Made by a program: the position numbers and the translations under genes. From Teredinibacter turnerae (GTDB lineage Bacteria > Pseudomonadota > Gammaproteobacteria > Pseudomonadales > Cellvibrionaceae), in the NCBI RefSeq assembly GCF_037935975.1, contig NZ_CP149817.1:3348001-3412000 (forward strand): DNA of 64,000 nucleotides, read 5' to 3'. Below the pieces are notes generated by a model. It searched no databases, was not told the origin of the DNA, and saw only the letters and a list, made by a program, of their open reading frames with translations. Positions 27,040 to 35,438 of the stretch are shown one piece after another. Every line of letters starts with the position of its first letter. Positions within the stretch are counted from its first letter, which is position 1.

Positions 27040-27285
27040 ATGCAGAAGCTATATGACACTGAAGCCCCCAAAAAGCCAACAAACCTCAGTATAAACAGTG
27101 ACTTACTGGCGAAAACTCGAGCTCTAAACATAAACCTTTCAGCTACCCTTGAGCAGGCTCTCCGCGATGAGCTAGCCCAAGCAGAAGGTACAAAATGGGC
27201 TAAAGCCAACAAAGCGGCGATTAAGGCATACAACACTTTTGTTGAGGAAAATGGCTGTTTCGGAGATGAGTTTAGGACTTTTTAA
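27040..27285 (+). CDS. ccdA: CcdA-family antitoxin
   Basis: 81 residues. N-terminal ribbon-helix-helix half (KPTNLSINSDLLAKTRALNINLSATLEQALRDE) and a C-terminal toxin-binding half ending FVEENGCFGDEFRTF, very close to the classical CcdA tail. GAGG precedes the ATG. Its TAA overlaps the ccdB ATG (TAATG). Runs against the array, so it has its own promoter. Confidence 0.92.
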   Translation: MQKLYDTEAPKKPTNLSINSDLLAKTRALNINLSATLEQALRDELAQAEGTKWAKANKAAIKAYNTFVEENGCFGDEFRTF

Positions 27286-27602
27286 TGGCTCAATTCGACG
27301 TATACCCAAACCCGAGCAAGCAAACCAAGAAGCACTACCCCTACTTACTTGATATTCAGAGCCCGTACATCTCTGACATTACCACCAGAATAGTTATTCC
27401 ACTAGGTTATGCCGCACTCTTTAAATATGAAGCTATGACAATTCTCACTCCTGAGATTTCATTTGAGGATGATCTAATTCTACTTTTAACACCGCAAATA
27501 TCTTCTGTTCCTGCAAAAATACTAAAAGAACCCATCGGATCACTTTCTCATTTCCGCGAGAAAATTATTAACTCGCTGGATTTCGCTGTAGCGGGCATTT
27601 AA
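27285..27602 (+). CDS. ccdB: CcdB-family gyrase toxin
   Basis: 105 residues. Seen: MAQFDVYPNPSKQTKKHYPYLLDIQSPYIS, RIVIPLGY, LTPEISFEDDLILLLTPQISSVP and the C-terminal helix FREKIINSLDFAVAGI, which in CcdB ends in the Trp-Gly-Ile gyrase-poisoning motif (here AGI, so Trp is replaced by Ala; activity could be reduced). The stop TAA is the last base of the cassette before an IS1182 element inserted at the following attC core. Confidence 0.9.
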   Translation: MAQFDVYPNPSKQTKKHYPYLLDIQSPYISDITTRIVIPLGYAALFKYEAMTILTPEISFEDDLILLLTPQISSVPAKILKEPIGSLSHFREKIINSLDFAVAGI

Positions 27603-27603
27603 C

Positions 27604-29333
27604 GAGACTGTCGAATAACCCCGATACATCTAAATCCAGCGTTCGATTTTAGACAACCGTTATTTTAATGCGGTTGCTAAAAAATATCAGCCACGACGTT
27701 ATTTACATCTATTTTTAAAAAATAGTTACCCCTTCCTCAGGCATAACTCCCGTATTTCTGTATTTTTACCAAGTTATGTACCGCACAGAATAAATACCAT
27801 TGTCCGGACACCTTTTTAAGACCTCTCAAGCTAAACCAGCGCAACCCCATTATGTGTTTCATATGCGCAAATACGGGTTCGACAATACCAATGCGATCCG
27901 AGTAGATGGCCCTGCCTTCCGGACTGTCCATTTTGCGCTTCATTCGGTCAATGGCGCGACTGTTGTTTTTAGGGGTGTCTTTGCGGATACTCACCTGTCT
28001 GCCGCGGTCTTTGACCCCATTACGTAAACATTGTGCTTGCATCGAGCAGTTTTTACAGTCGTTGAGGTAACCTTCAAAGCGAATGTAGTCGACACCTTTG
28101 TTTTGATATCCCGAGGAGCAGAGCCAGAGTTCTTTTCCCGCTGGGCACCAACAGCGTTGTGCTTGCGAGTCATAGTCGAAGTCGCTGGATTGAAAGTATT
28201 TCTGCTTCCTTGCCTTCGGCTTTTTATCTTGGTGATCCACAAATCTCGCATCACGTTTACGATAGAGGGTATCCGCAATATAGGCATTTACGCCTTTCTC
28301 TGCGCAATAGTCTAAATTCGCCCCGCTATGAAACCCCGCATCTGCCAGTAGATGGCAACCATCTAGCCTGTCGGATGCAAGGAGTTTATCAACCATGGGC
28401 TGGAGTGTGGATTGTTCGCTATCACCGGTTACATCGGCATTGACAATGACCTGGTTCAGTTTATCGGTTGCGGCCAAACCGACGTACCCTTGTAACGCAC
28501 CACCGTTACCGGACATCATATTGGCGCTATCAGGATCGGTGAGGTTGGTCTTACGAATTTTTCCGTTATGTCCCCGTTTATCCACCAACTCACTGAGGGC
28601 GGTTTTTAGCTTTTTATTGATGCGTTTGAGCTTTTGTATCTGTTTTTCTTCTTTTTCACGCACCGTGGTGTTTACCACGCCCTCAGCATCTTCTTGACGA
28701 TGCCGCGCCATCACCCGTCTTACCGCACGTTGAATTTTTTTATGTTTTTTAGTGAAGTCGGCCTTAGTTCCTGACCATTCCTTCGAGGCGTTTGAGGGAA
28801 TTTTGCAGCCGTCCAAGGCCAGGGTGTCACCACCGATCAGCCCCAGGCAATCACACTGCAAGACGATTTCTATAAATAGGCCTTCAAGGCGCTGAGGATT
28901 CTTTGAAACAAACGCGGCAATAGTGGAATGATCCGGGGTTAGAAAACCAGAGAGTGCCATGAACACCGTATTGTACCGGCACAAATGTTCGATTTTACGG
29001 CTGCTGGTTATTCCGCGATGATACGCAGAAAGTATGACCTTGAGGAGAGTGCCCGGGCTATATGCCGATGCGCCACCCGCATCGTTGTTAAAATCGCTTT
29101 CAAACGACGAGAGATCTAACACATGATCGACAATCAAGCAGACTGTCGCCTCAAAGCTGCCCTCTGTTATTTGTTCTTCGGGAATAACAGCGACAAATTC
29201 CCCCTGTTTATCATTACCTTGCTTGTAATGCGCCATGCCAGACTCCGTTAAGCGGCGGTAGAGTCTATTTTAACCCTTTAGAAGCTTCCGTTCTCCAGGT
29301 TTTTGATGATTTTTCGAGTTTTTCGACAGCTTC
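27604..29333 (-). mobile_element. IS1182-family element, copy 1
   Basis: 1730 bp. Terminal inverted repeats GAGACTGTCGAATAAC (left) and, read inward, GAAGCTGTCGAAAAAC (right). Flanked by AAC on both sides (TTAAC before, AACGCCC after), which is a 3-bp duplication of the attC core trinucleotide. The next 37 bp belong to the attC that is then broken by IS66. Nearly identical to copy 2. Confidence 0.9.
27737..29236 (-). CDS. IS1182-family transposase
   Basis: 499 residues, intact. N-terminal helical domain (YSPGTLLKVILSAYHRGITSSRKIEHLCRYN), first catalytic Asp in TLALDGCKIPSNASKEWSG, second in LADAGFHSG, and a C-terminal DDE half with zinc-binding Cys (WCPAGKEL...CKNCSMQAQCL) and EPVFAHMKHIMG with the catalytic Glu. 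Identical in sequence to copy 2. Confidence 0.92.
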   Translation of the reverse strand: MAHYKQGNDKQGEFVAVIPEEQITEGSFEATVCLIVDHVLDLSSFESDFNNDAGGASAYSPGTLLKVILSAYHRGITSSRKIEHLCRYNTVFMALSGFLTPDHSTIAAFVSKNPQRLEGLFIEIVLQCDCLGLIGGDTLALDGCKIPSNASKEWSGTKADFTKKHKKIQRAVRRVMARHRQEDAEGVVNTTVREKEEKQIQKLKRINKKLKTALSELVDKRGHNGKIRKTNLTDPDSANMMSGNGGALQGYVGLAATDKLNQVIVNADVTGDSEQSTLQPMVDKLLASDRLDGCHLLADAGFHSGANLDYCAEKGVNAYIADTLYRKRDARFVDHQDKKPKARKQKYFQSSDFDYDSQAQRCWCPAGKELWLCSSGYQNKGVDYIRFEGYLNDCKNCSMQAQCLRNGVKDRGRQVSIRKDTPKNNSRAIDRMKRKMDSPEGRAIYSDRIGIVEPVFAHMKHIMGLRWFSLRGLKKVSGQWYLFCAVHNLVKIQKYGSYA

Positions 29334-29370
29334 AACGCCCAGCACAGGGGCCGTAATGTAGGCGCGAAGC
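29334..29370 (-). repeat. attC left part, cut by IS66
   Basis: AACGCCCAGCACAGGGG onward; joins 31641-31695 to form a 92-bp attC once IS66 and one target copy are removed. Its last 8 bp (CGCGAAGC) are the IS66 target duplication. Confidence 0.8.
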
Positions 29371-29393
29371 GTAAGCGCCAATCCAACCCCACC

Positions 29394-30893
29394 CTACACA
29401 AGGTTGGCATTCCAAGGTAATAAAGCTTCAACATCCTCAATGCTATGCGCATTGGGAAGCTCTTTAAAAACGTGAGTTAAATAGTCGTAGATATTAAGTT
29501 TATTAGCTTTAGCGGTTTCGATTAGACTATAGAGGTTTGCGCTGGCTTTCGCCCCTGCCTGACTTTTACTAAACAACCAGTTCTTACGGCCAATGGTAAA
29601 TGGCCTGATGGCGCGTTCAGCGGCGTTGTTATCCATGGGATATCGACCGTCCTCCAGATAGGCGACCAGCCGCTCCCACTGATTATTGAGATACACCAAC
29701 GCCTTACCAATCGCCGTTTTTGGTGGCACGGTGTTCAGGCTCTTTTCCATCCAGTCTTTGAGTTTTTTGAGGACAGGCGAAGCTTCTTGGTGTCGAATCG
29801 CAAAGCGTTCATCGGGCGGTTCGTCTTTTATACGTTTTTCGATGGCATAAAGACGCCGTATAAAGGCGAGTGCCTGATCCGCTTTGCCGGCTTTTCCCTT
29901 TTTCTGGAGATCTTGCGCCTCTTTAAACTTACGTCGGGCATGGGCCCAGCACCCTAAGCGCGTAATACCGTAGTCGTCACAGGCTTTTTGATACCCCTCA
30001 TAACCATCAACCATAATGGCGGTGTTTTCGGCACCTAACAGATCAAGCGGAATCTGTTGGCCGCGACTGTCTGCGTAATGGAAGATGCAGGCGGGTTGTT
30101 CACCGTCATGTGCCATGACCCACATGTAACTTTTGCTCTGAGCGGTTTTACCCGGCTCATCCAACACTTGTAGCGGCGTTTCGTCCAAGTGAAGATAGGT
30201 CTGTTTATGCAGATGCTCAATCAACAGGTTGATCAAGGGCTGGACCAGTTCACCACATGTCACCATCCAGTTAGCCATGTTGGTGCGATCCAGATCGATA
30301 CTGATACGTTTGAACATTTCGCTTTGGCGGTACAGCGGCAACGCATCGCCATACTTCTGTACGGCGATAAACGCGAGTAAACCGGGACTGGCAATACTTT
30401 TTTCGATAGGCTGTTTGGGTTTAGCGGCTGTGACGATGTGGCCCTCACAGCAGGGGCAGGCATACTTTAATCGCTTATGCCGGATGACGTTGATCGTTGC
30501 GGGAACGATGTCCAGCTGTTCATGATCGTCGCTGCCAATATTTTTTAACGTGCTACCATCGTGCGGGCAGACTTTCTCCGATTCGGGGATATCGTGAATA
30601 ATCTCTTCGCGTGGAAAATGATCAGGAATGCTGACGCGGGGTTTTCGTGTACGGGTGTGGCCTATAACCGGGGTGGCTTCTGGTTCTGCTTCAGCGACGT
30701 CCTCGGCCAGAACATCTTCTGCTTCGTTAAATAGGCCCAATTGATCGGGTGAGCTTTTTTCGCTGGATGCGCCAAAGCGTTTTTTGAAGAGCTTTTTAAG
30801 CTGCTCGTTGAGAACAGAAATCTGGGCATCACGCTCCGCTAATTGCGCACGTAATAACGCGTTTTCTTTTTGTAAATCAGCCACTCGATTCAT
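29394..30893 (-). CDS. tnpC: IS66 transposase TnpC
   Basis: 499 residues. N-terminal leucine-zipper-like coiled coil (LQKENALLRAQLAERDAQISVLNEQLKKLF), a zinc-finger part (CPHDGSTL, YACPCCEGHIV), then the DDE core: LHLDETPLQVL (first Asp), VDGYEGYQKAC (second Asp) with GCWAHARRKF, and YPMDNNAAERAIRPF (Glu in NAAE). C-terminal IS66 tail with DVEALLPWN. Intact. Last gene of the IS66 operon. Confidence 0.95.
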   Translation of the reverse strand: MNRVADLQKENALLRAQLAERDAQISVLNEQLKKLFKKRFGASSEKSSPDQLGLFNEAEDVLAEDVAEAEPEATPVIGHTRTRKPRVSIPDHFPREEIIHDIPESEKVCPHDGSTLKNIGSDDHEQLDIVPATINVIRHKRLKYACPCCEGHIVTAAKPKQPIEKSIASPGLLAFIAVQKYGDALPLYRQSEMFKRISIDLDRTNMANWMVTCGELVQPLINLLIEHLHKQTYLHLDETPLQVLDEPGKTAQSKSYMWVMAHDGEQPACIFHYADSRGQQIPLDLLGAENTAIMVDGYEGYQKACDDYGITRLGCWAHARRKFKEAQDLQKKGKAGKADQALAFIRRLYAIEKRIKDEPPDERFAIRHQEASPVLKKLKDWMEKSLNTVPPKTAIGKALVYLNNQWERLVAYLEDGRYPMDNNAAERAIRPFTIGRKNWLFSKSQAGAKASANLYSLIETAKANKLNIYDYLTHVFKELPNAHSIEDVEALLPWNANLV

Positions 30894-30914
30894 GGTGGCT
30901 ATTATACAGAATAC

Positions 30915-31271
30915 TTAAGCAACATCGGTAAAATGCAGGGCGTGATGCGGTTTAAAGTTGTGATAATCAAAGCCGCGTAACAGCCAACACCATTGCTCGT
31001 GGGTAAGCGTCACCGTAGAAAAGCGATCTTTGCGGGGCCATTTGAACTTGTCCCGCTCAAGCCGCTTTTGCCAGAGTGCAAAGCCGGTTTGGTCCCAGTA
31101 GAGCACCTTAAGCTGTGACCGGTTTTTGTTGCAGAAGACGAAAAGCGCGGAGCTGTACACATCCAGCGCCATCGATTCACTCACAATCACCGCCAGCCCG
31201 TTGATGGCCTTGCGGAAATCGACGGGATCACGGTGCAGATAAATGGGGATAGAATCTGGCCAACGAATCAT
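30915..31271 (-). CDS. tnpB: IS66 accessory protein TnpB
   Basis: 118 residues from ATG 31271 (MIRWPDSIPIYLHRDPVDFR), with the family motifs SALFVFCNKNRSQLKVLYWD and GFALWQKRLERDKFKWP. Its ATG overlaps the TGA of tnpA (ATGA), so the longer ORF start at 31325 is not used. Required for IS66 transposition; the role is unknown. Confidence 0.93.
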   Translation of the reverse strand: MIRWPDSIPIYLHRDPVDFRKAINGLAVIVSESMALDVYSSALFVFCNKNRSQLKVLYWDQTGFALWQKRLERDKFKWPRKDRFSTVTLTHEQWCWLLRGFDYHNFKPHHALHFTDVA

Positions 31272-31552
31272 GCCAGCGCTTTTACCAGAGCGACGAGTGA
31301 GGGAATTGGCATGGTGCTGGGGCACAGAATTTTACAATGGCCGATGTGTAAAACCAGGCTGGTCGTGTATTCAACCTCCGGTTGTACAATCGCTTTCGTG
31401 AAAGGGCTGCCCTCAGAGGCTTTACGCTTTGAAAGCTTCAAGCTGAAGTACTTCGGATTGATTTCGTGCTGTTTACAGAATTCTGTTTGCGACAGGCCTG
31501 ATTGCTCATAGTCAGAAAAGAGCTGGGGCCAGTTGTACTTTTTGTTGGGCAT
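31268..31552 (-). CDS. tnpA: IS66 accessory protein TnpA
   Basis: 94 residues. Helix-turn-helix start (NWPQLFSDYEQSGLSQTEFCKQHEINPKYFSLKLSK), then a beta-rich tail. Coupled to tnpB by ATGA overlap. First gene of the IS66 operon. Confidence 0.88.
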   Translation of the reverse strand: MPNKKYNWPQLFSDYEQSGLSQTEFCKQHEINPKYFSLKLSKRKASEGSPFTKAIVQPEVEYTTSLVLHIGHCKILCPSTMPIPSLVALVKALA

Positions 31553-31640
31553 GAGGGCTCCTCGTTGTATGGAGCCCTTACGTTACATTGGCTTTTAAAG
31601 TCTGGGTAGGGTGTGGTTCGTTTGGCGCTTACCGCGAAGC

Positions 31641-31695
31641 GCCGAAATGGAGGTCCAAGCCGCGCTGCGGCTGAACCTGGTGCTGATTGTTATGC
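31641..31695 (-). repeat. attC right part, cut by IS66
   Basis: Continues from 29370; ends with GTTATGC at 31689-31695. Contains the arm CCAAGCCGCGCTGCGGCTGA. Confidence 0.8.
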
Positions 31696-32065
31696 ATTGC
31701 CCTGCCGACCACAACCAACCCCAACGAAACTACTTAAGAGCCTGCAAAATGAGATCGTCCATTTAAAACCTACAGACTAAAACGACGCCGACATTCCCGA
31801 CGATTAAGCACCTCAAACAAAAGCACGCACTGCATAGCTTGCACAAAACCAGGTGAAATAAAGTTGCCCTAACCACTCAGCAATTTAACTACAAACTAAT
31901 ACAACTTTATTTGACCGTATAACTGGTGCACACATTAACAAAGCCTATACGCTAACAACGCCACCGAATGTGGCTTTACCCAACATTAAATATTGTGTAC
32001 CACTGGCTTCGCAGCTATCTCAAATGCCGACTAGCCAGAGTTTCATTTAAAGGCTCAGCGACGTA
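31696..32065 (-). other. Cassette body without credible ORF
   Basis: 370 bp bounded by attCs on both sides. No ORF above 60 codons in either strand that I would trust, and no similarity to the 12-copy body. Some AT-rich tracts near 31890-31930. Either a decayed gene or a non-coding cassette. Confidence 0.5.
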
Positions 32066-32176
32066 TAACGCTTGGGTAACCTGTGCTGCATGTGGAGCGT
32101 AGTTTTGGGGTAAAGTGGCGAAGCCACCCCAAAACGAAGCGTAGCATGCGGCATCAGGTTGACCCACTTGTTAGGG
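32066..32176 (-). repeat. attC site
   Basis: 111 bp, TAACGCTTGGG to GTTAGGG; arms TTTTGGGGTAAAGTGGCGAAG / CCACCCCAAAAC. Similar central arms to the site at 21993. Confidence 0.85.
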
Positions 32177-32559
32177 TGTATACCTTTCCACCAAGCCAAT
32201 ACCCCACTCCAACCAATAAGCACGGCATAATATATGGAATATTTTTCTTTAAGTACCACCATTTGAACGAATATTTCCAAATGAATATTCCATGGTTTAA
32301 AAACTCTCGGTTGTACGATAAAAATAACATTACGAGAAAGAACCAGACTGAATTAACACCTATAGAATACGAAAGGCCGATATTCATTCTCTTTTCCAAT
32401 ATATGCAGGAACGCGATCGGAACAACAAAATATATAATAAGAAATATCTCGAGTGTATTAACCCCAAACCTCAGCATTTCTAACGGTGCTTCACTAAAAC
32501 CGGGTCTCGTTATAGCCATGAACAAGATATGACCGACACTACCAATAACTAGTGCAAAT

Positions 32560-33892
32560 CATTAGTGTCCCAACGTTTAACGGTTAAATCCATATAACCC
32601 TTTGATTTAAAATAGAATATGTCTACTTTGTGATTGTCGCCGACTTGAGCTGCACATGCCCTACCTGCGACCCTGTAGCCAGACTTGGCACACTGAGGGC
32701 TATGGGTTATGTACACGGGCAGTCTTGTTTTTACGCAAGTGATGGAGCACTTGCCTATGCACACGTTTCGGCGTTGTGTTCAGCGCTATCGTGGCAACCA
32801 CAAAATAAAAACGTTCTCCTGTCTCGATCAGTTTCGCTGCATGGCCTTCGCTCAGTTAACTTACAGAGAAAGCCTGCGAGACATAGAAGCTTGCCTCCGC
32901 GCGCAACAAAACAAGCTCTACCATATGGGCATTCGTGGCGGTATATCGCGCAATACGCTCGCCAATGCCAACAAAGTTCGCGACTGGCGAATCTATGCCG
33001 ACTTCGCACAATCTTTGATTCAAGTCGCCCGCAAACTTTATGTGGACGAGGATATTGGAGTCGAGCTCGACAATACCGTTTACGCGCTCGATGCCACTAC
33101 CATAGATCTCTGTCTCTCCGTCTTTCCTTGGGCAAATTTTCGCACTTCCAAAGCCGCCGTGAAGTTACACACTCTATTGGATTTACGCGGCTCTATCCCG
33201 ACGTTTATCCACATTTCGGACGGCAAGATGCACGATGTCAACGTGCTCGATTTGCTGATACCAGAGGCCGGAGCCTTCTATATCATGGATCGAGGTTATC
33301 TCGATTTTGGCCGCCTCTACGATCTGCATCAAGGCTCAGCATTCTTTGTCACACGTGCAAAATCCAATCTCCAGTGTCGCCGTATTTACTCTCATCCGAT
33401 CGACAAAGAAACTGGCCTCAAATGCGATCAAACGGTTCGTCTAACCGGCTTCTACGCAGCCAAGGACTATCCAGAGAAGCTGCGGAGAGTCAAATATTAC
33501 GATGCAGAGACCGACAAGAGCCTAATCTTTTTGACCAACAATTTTTCGTTGCCAGCAATGACGATTGCAGACCTATACCGTTGTCGCTGGCAAGTGGAGC
33601 TATTTTTCAAGTGGATCAAACAACACCTTCGCATAAAGTCATTTTTTGGGACTTCAGAAAATGCTGTAAAGACTCAAATCTGGATCGCAGTGGCCGTGTA
33701 TGTGCAGGTGGCGATCATCAAGAAGCGCCTAAATCTACAAACCAGCCTCTATACGATATTACAGATTTTGAGTGTAACCATTTTTGAAAATATGCCTTTA
33801 AACCAGGTACTTTCTGGTAATGAAACCTCCGATTTTGAGGATGATTTACCTAACCAATTGATTTTGTTTGATTAAACGTTGAGACACTAGTG
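32560..33892 (+). mobile_element. IS4-family element, copy 1
   Basis: 1333 bp. Inverted repeats CATTAGTGTCCCAACGTTTAA and, from the other end, CACTAGTGTCTCAACG. Exact 9-bp target duplication AGTGCAAAT (32551-32559, 33893-33901). Same length and near-identical sequence to copy 2. Confidence 0.95.
32709..33875 (+). CDS. IS4-family transposase
   Basis: 388 residues, intact. DDE core: VYALDATTIDLCLS (first Asp), YIMDRGYLDFGRLYDL (second Asp) and YRCRWQVELFFKWIKQHLRI, the YREK-type signature of IS4 with the catalytic Glu. N-terminal DUF4372-like domain (SCLDQFRCMAFAQLTYRESLRDIEACL). The start may be the ATG at 32754 (MHTFRRC) rather than 32709. An overlapping ORF in another frame is a shadow. Confidence 0.93.
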   Translation: MYTGSLVFTQVMEHLPMHTFRRCVQRYRGNHKIKTFSCLDQFRCMAFAQLTYRESLRDIEACLRAQQNKLYHMGIRGGISRNTLANANKVRDWRIYADFAQSLIQVARKLYVDEDIGVELDNTVYALDATTIDLCLSVFPWANFRTSKAAVKLHTLLDLRGSIPTFIHISDGKMHDVNVLDLLIPEAGAFYIMDRGYLDFGRLYDLHQGSAFFVTRAKSNLQCRRIYSHPIDKETGLKCDQTVRLTGFYAAKDYPEKLRRVKYYDAETDKSLIFLTNNFSLPAMTIADLYRCRWQVELFFKWIKQHLRIKSFFGTSENAVKTQIWIAVAVYVQVAIIKKRLNLQTSLYTILQILSVTIFENMPLNQVLSGNETSDFEDDLPNQLILFD

Positions 33893-33942
33893 AGTGCAAA
33901 TATTATTTTGATTGCCTGCGCCTTTGCCAACGATATGAACCC

Positions 33943-34053
33943 TAACGCCGTACAGCAACGGCCGTAGTGGAGGCGCTTGTATTTGTGCTAGCGTAGCGCC
34001 CAGCACAAATACAAGCGCCGGAACGGAGGTCCCGTTGGCTGACTTGGTTAGGC
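33943..34053 (-). repeat. attC site (GCAGCAG class)
   Basis: 111 bp, TAACGCCGTACAGCAACG to GTTAGGC. Confidence 0.87.
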
Positions 34054-34458
34054 ACTTGGAATACCCCAAGGCTCCAGAAAAGCATAAACAATGACCATAT
34101 AAAAGTACGGTAATGCAATAACATTACCTATTATTACAGTTAATAAATATGCTTTCTTCGAAACATGGGACTTTATCCATTTTAGTTTTGGCAACCAAAA
34201 TGATCCCATAACCGACAGCATTAGACATACCGTGTACACCTGCCAAAACTCTCGCACGAAAATATATCGATCATAAACATAGCCAAACATTGCAACTAAA
34301 CCAATACAATAGAAAGGTATAAATAGAACCTCTTCTATCTGTACTGATTTCGGTGTCTTATCATATTTCCCAGATAGCTTTAAAGTTATTTTCATTATGA
34401 TACTAATCAAGAATATTGATGAAAATAAATAAGCATATATTTCTATTGTCAAATCCAT
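34048..34458 (-). CDS. Small integral membrane protein
   Basis: 136 residues, four predicted membrane helices (about 5-26, 44-64, 72-92, 104-127). Between helices 1 and 2 is a basic cytoplasmic stretch (KLSGKYDKTPKSVQIEE). Unknown function. Lies downstream of non-coding body A in array direction. Confidence 0.7.
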   Translation of the reverse strand: MDLTIEIYAYLFSSIFLISIIMKITLKLSGKYDKTPKSVQIEEVLFIPFYCIGLVAMFGYVYDRYIFVREFWQVYTVCLMLSVMGSFWLPKLKWIKSHVSKKAYLLTVIIGNVIALPYFYMVIVYAFLEPWGIPSA

Positions 34459-34467
34459 TTAATCGCC

Positions 34468-34581
34468 TAACGCCGTGCAGCAGCGGCCGCAGTGGAGGAG
34501 CTTGTTTTATGTGGCAGCGTAGCGTTTGGCCACGAAAAACACGCTCCGAAACGCAGGTCCTGCTGGCTGACTTGGTTATGA
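34468..34581 (-). repeat. attC of body A (GCAGCAG class)
   Basis: 114 bp, TAACGCCGTGCAGCAGCG to GTTATGA. The right core differs from the GTTATAA seen in most other body copies. Confidence 0.88.
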
Positions 34582-34888
34582 AAGCTTACGCGACAAGCCC
34601 AAATTATTGGGACCAAACGACTCTGCGACATATTAAAAACAACTACTCACTTTAAATGTACGATGAGAACACCGCGCAAAATTGCCAATTTTATTCAAAG
34701 CCCAAACGACCGCAAAGAGAACGACCGGTACCAATTAGAAGCTGACTCGCTCTCCGAGAGCCAGAACCACATTAAGAGCCCTACAACTTGCAGCAAGTAA
34801 AGCTCTAATTTAAGCCACCAAATCCCTAACTACCCGACAACGCTTAACCAAAACATAGCGTTTCAAAATTGAAGCTTTCGACGCTTTA
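34582..34888 (-). repeat. ORF-less cassette body, copy A
   Basis: 307 bp. Minus strand starts TTATAAAGCGTCGAAAGC and contains GCTCTCGGAGAGC. Nearly identical to copy J but joined to a different attC class. Confidence 0.9.
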
Positions 34889-35017
34889 TAACGCCTTTAT
34901 AACCGGCAGGTAAAGTGATGTTTATTTTGTGCAATAATTTGCGGAGCAAATGCACAAAAGGAGCAGCGCTTTGACTGTCCAGCCACGCAGTGGCGATGGT
35001 TGATAAACTTGTTATGT
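34889..35017 (-). repeat. attC site, long
   Basis: 129 bp, TAACGCCTTTATAACCGG to GTTATGT; arms TTTTGTGCAATAATTTG / CAAATGCACAAAA. Confidence 0.82.
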
Positions 35018-35305
35018 GCTTTCAATTTTTTCTTTAGCCTCTTCCACATTAAAGAAGGGCTTAATTATACGCCATGTTGTTTCGCTGCTTTGAATCATGA
35101 ATGAAAGCATTACTGCGGCACCAATAAAGGCTGATATAGCAATGAGCACTATATTACTTACTTGAATCTGCAGCAGTGCAAATATTGAAAAGCAAACCAT
35201 CAACCACAAAACAAGGTTAAACCAAGGCCTAGTGAAAATAGGTTTTTTTGTGCCGTCATACTTTCGCACTAGCGTCTCTAAAACCCTTTTATCTTGCTTA
35301 TTCAT
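35012..35305 (-). CDS. Small membrane protein, two helices
   Basis: 97 residues. Helices near residues 29-47 and 50-71, flanked by a basic N-terminus (KQDKRVLETLVRKYDGTKKP) and an acidic C-terminal tail (FFNVEEAKEKIEST). Function unknown; single-gene cassette. Confidence 0.7.
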   Translation of the reverse strand: MNKQDKRVLETLVRKYDGTKKPIFTRPWFNLVLWLMVCFSIFALLQIQVSNIVLIAISAFIGAAVMLSFMIQSSETTWRIIKPFFNVEEAKEKIEST

Positions 35306-35324
35306 CCAAATTCCTAATTACACA

Positions 35325-35438
35325 TAACGCCTTGCTCTGTTGCGGCCAAACTGGAGTGGCTTTTGTGCTAAAGTGTAGCGAAGCGTAACGCACAAAAGCC
35401 GCGGAGGTTTGGGCGTCAACAGGAGCAAATTGTTAGGC
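35325..35438 (-). repeat. attC site
   Basis: 114 bp, TAACGCCTTGCTCTG to GTTAGGC; arms CGGCCAAACT/AGGTTTGGGCG. Confidence 0.85.

Larger units (their letters stand above)
29371..31632 (-). mobile_element. IS66-family element
   Basis: 2262 bp with 27-bp imperfect terminal repeats beginning GTAAGCGCCAA on both ends, and an exact 8-bp target duplication CGCGAAGC (29363-29370 and 31633-31640), the length typical for IS66. Inserted in the middle of an attC. Carries tnpA, tnpB and tnpC. Confidence 0.95.
32154..33930 (-). pseudogene. Membrane protein gene split by IS4-family copy 1
   Basis: Removing the IS (32560-33892) and one 9-bp target copy gives a 435-bp frame from TTG 33930 to the stop at 32154, starting MAKAQAIKIIFALVIGSVGH. 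The downstream fragment (MAITRPGFSEAPLEMLRFGV...) has three predicted membrane helices. AGGG stands before the TTG. The insertion falls after codon 10 or so; the 3' fragment could still be made from an internal ATG. Family not recognised. Confidence 0.55.

Noticed and set aside
27604-29333. IS1182 copies as IntI-mobilised cassettes, since GTT flanks both ends
   Set aside because: The elements end in their own inverted repeats and have no attC-like arms at either end; transposition with a 3-bp GTT duplication explains the flanks better.
32630-33787. 385-codon plus-strand ORF overlapping the IS4 transposase, also at 39315-40472
   Set aside because: Shadow frame: Ser/Arg-rich low-complexity translation with no domain, while the other frame is a clear DDE transposase.
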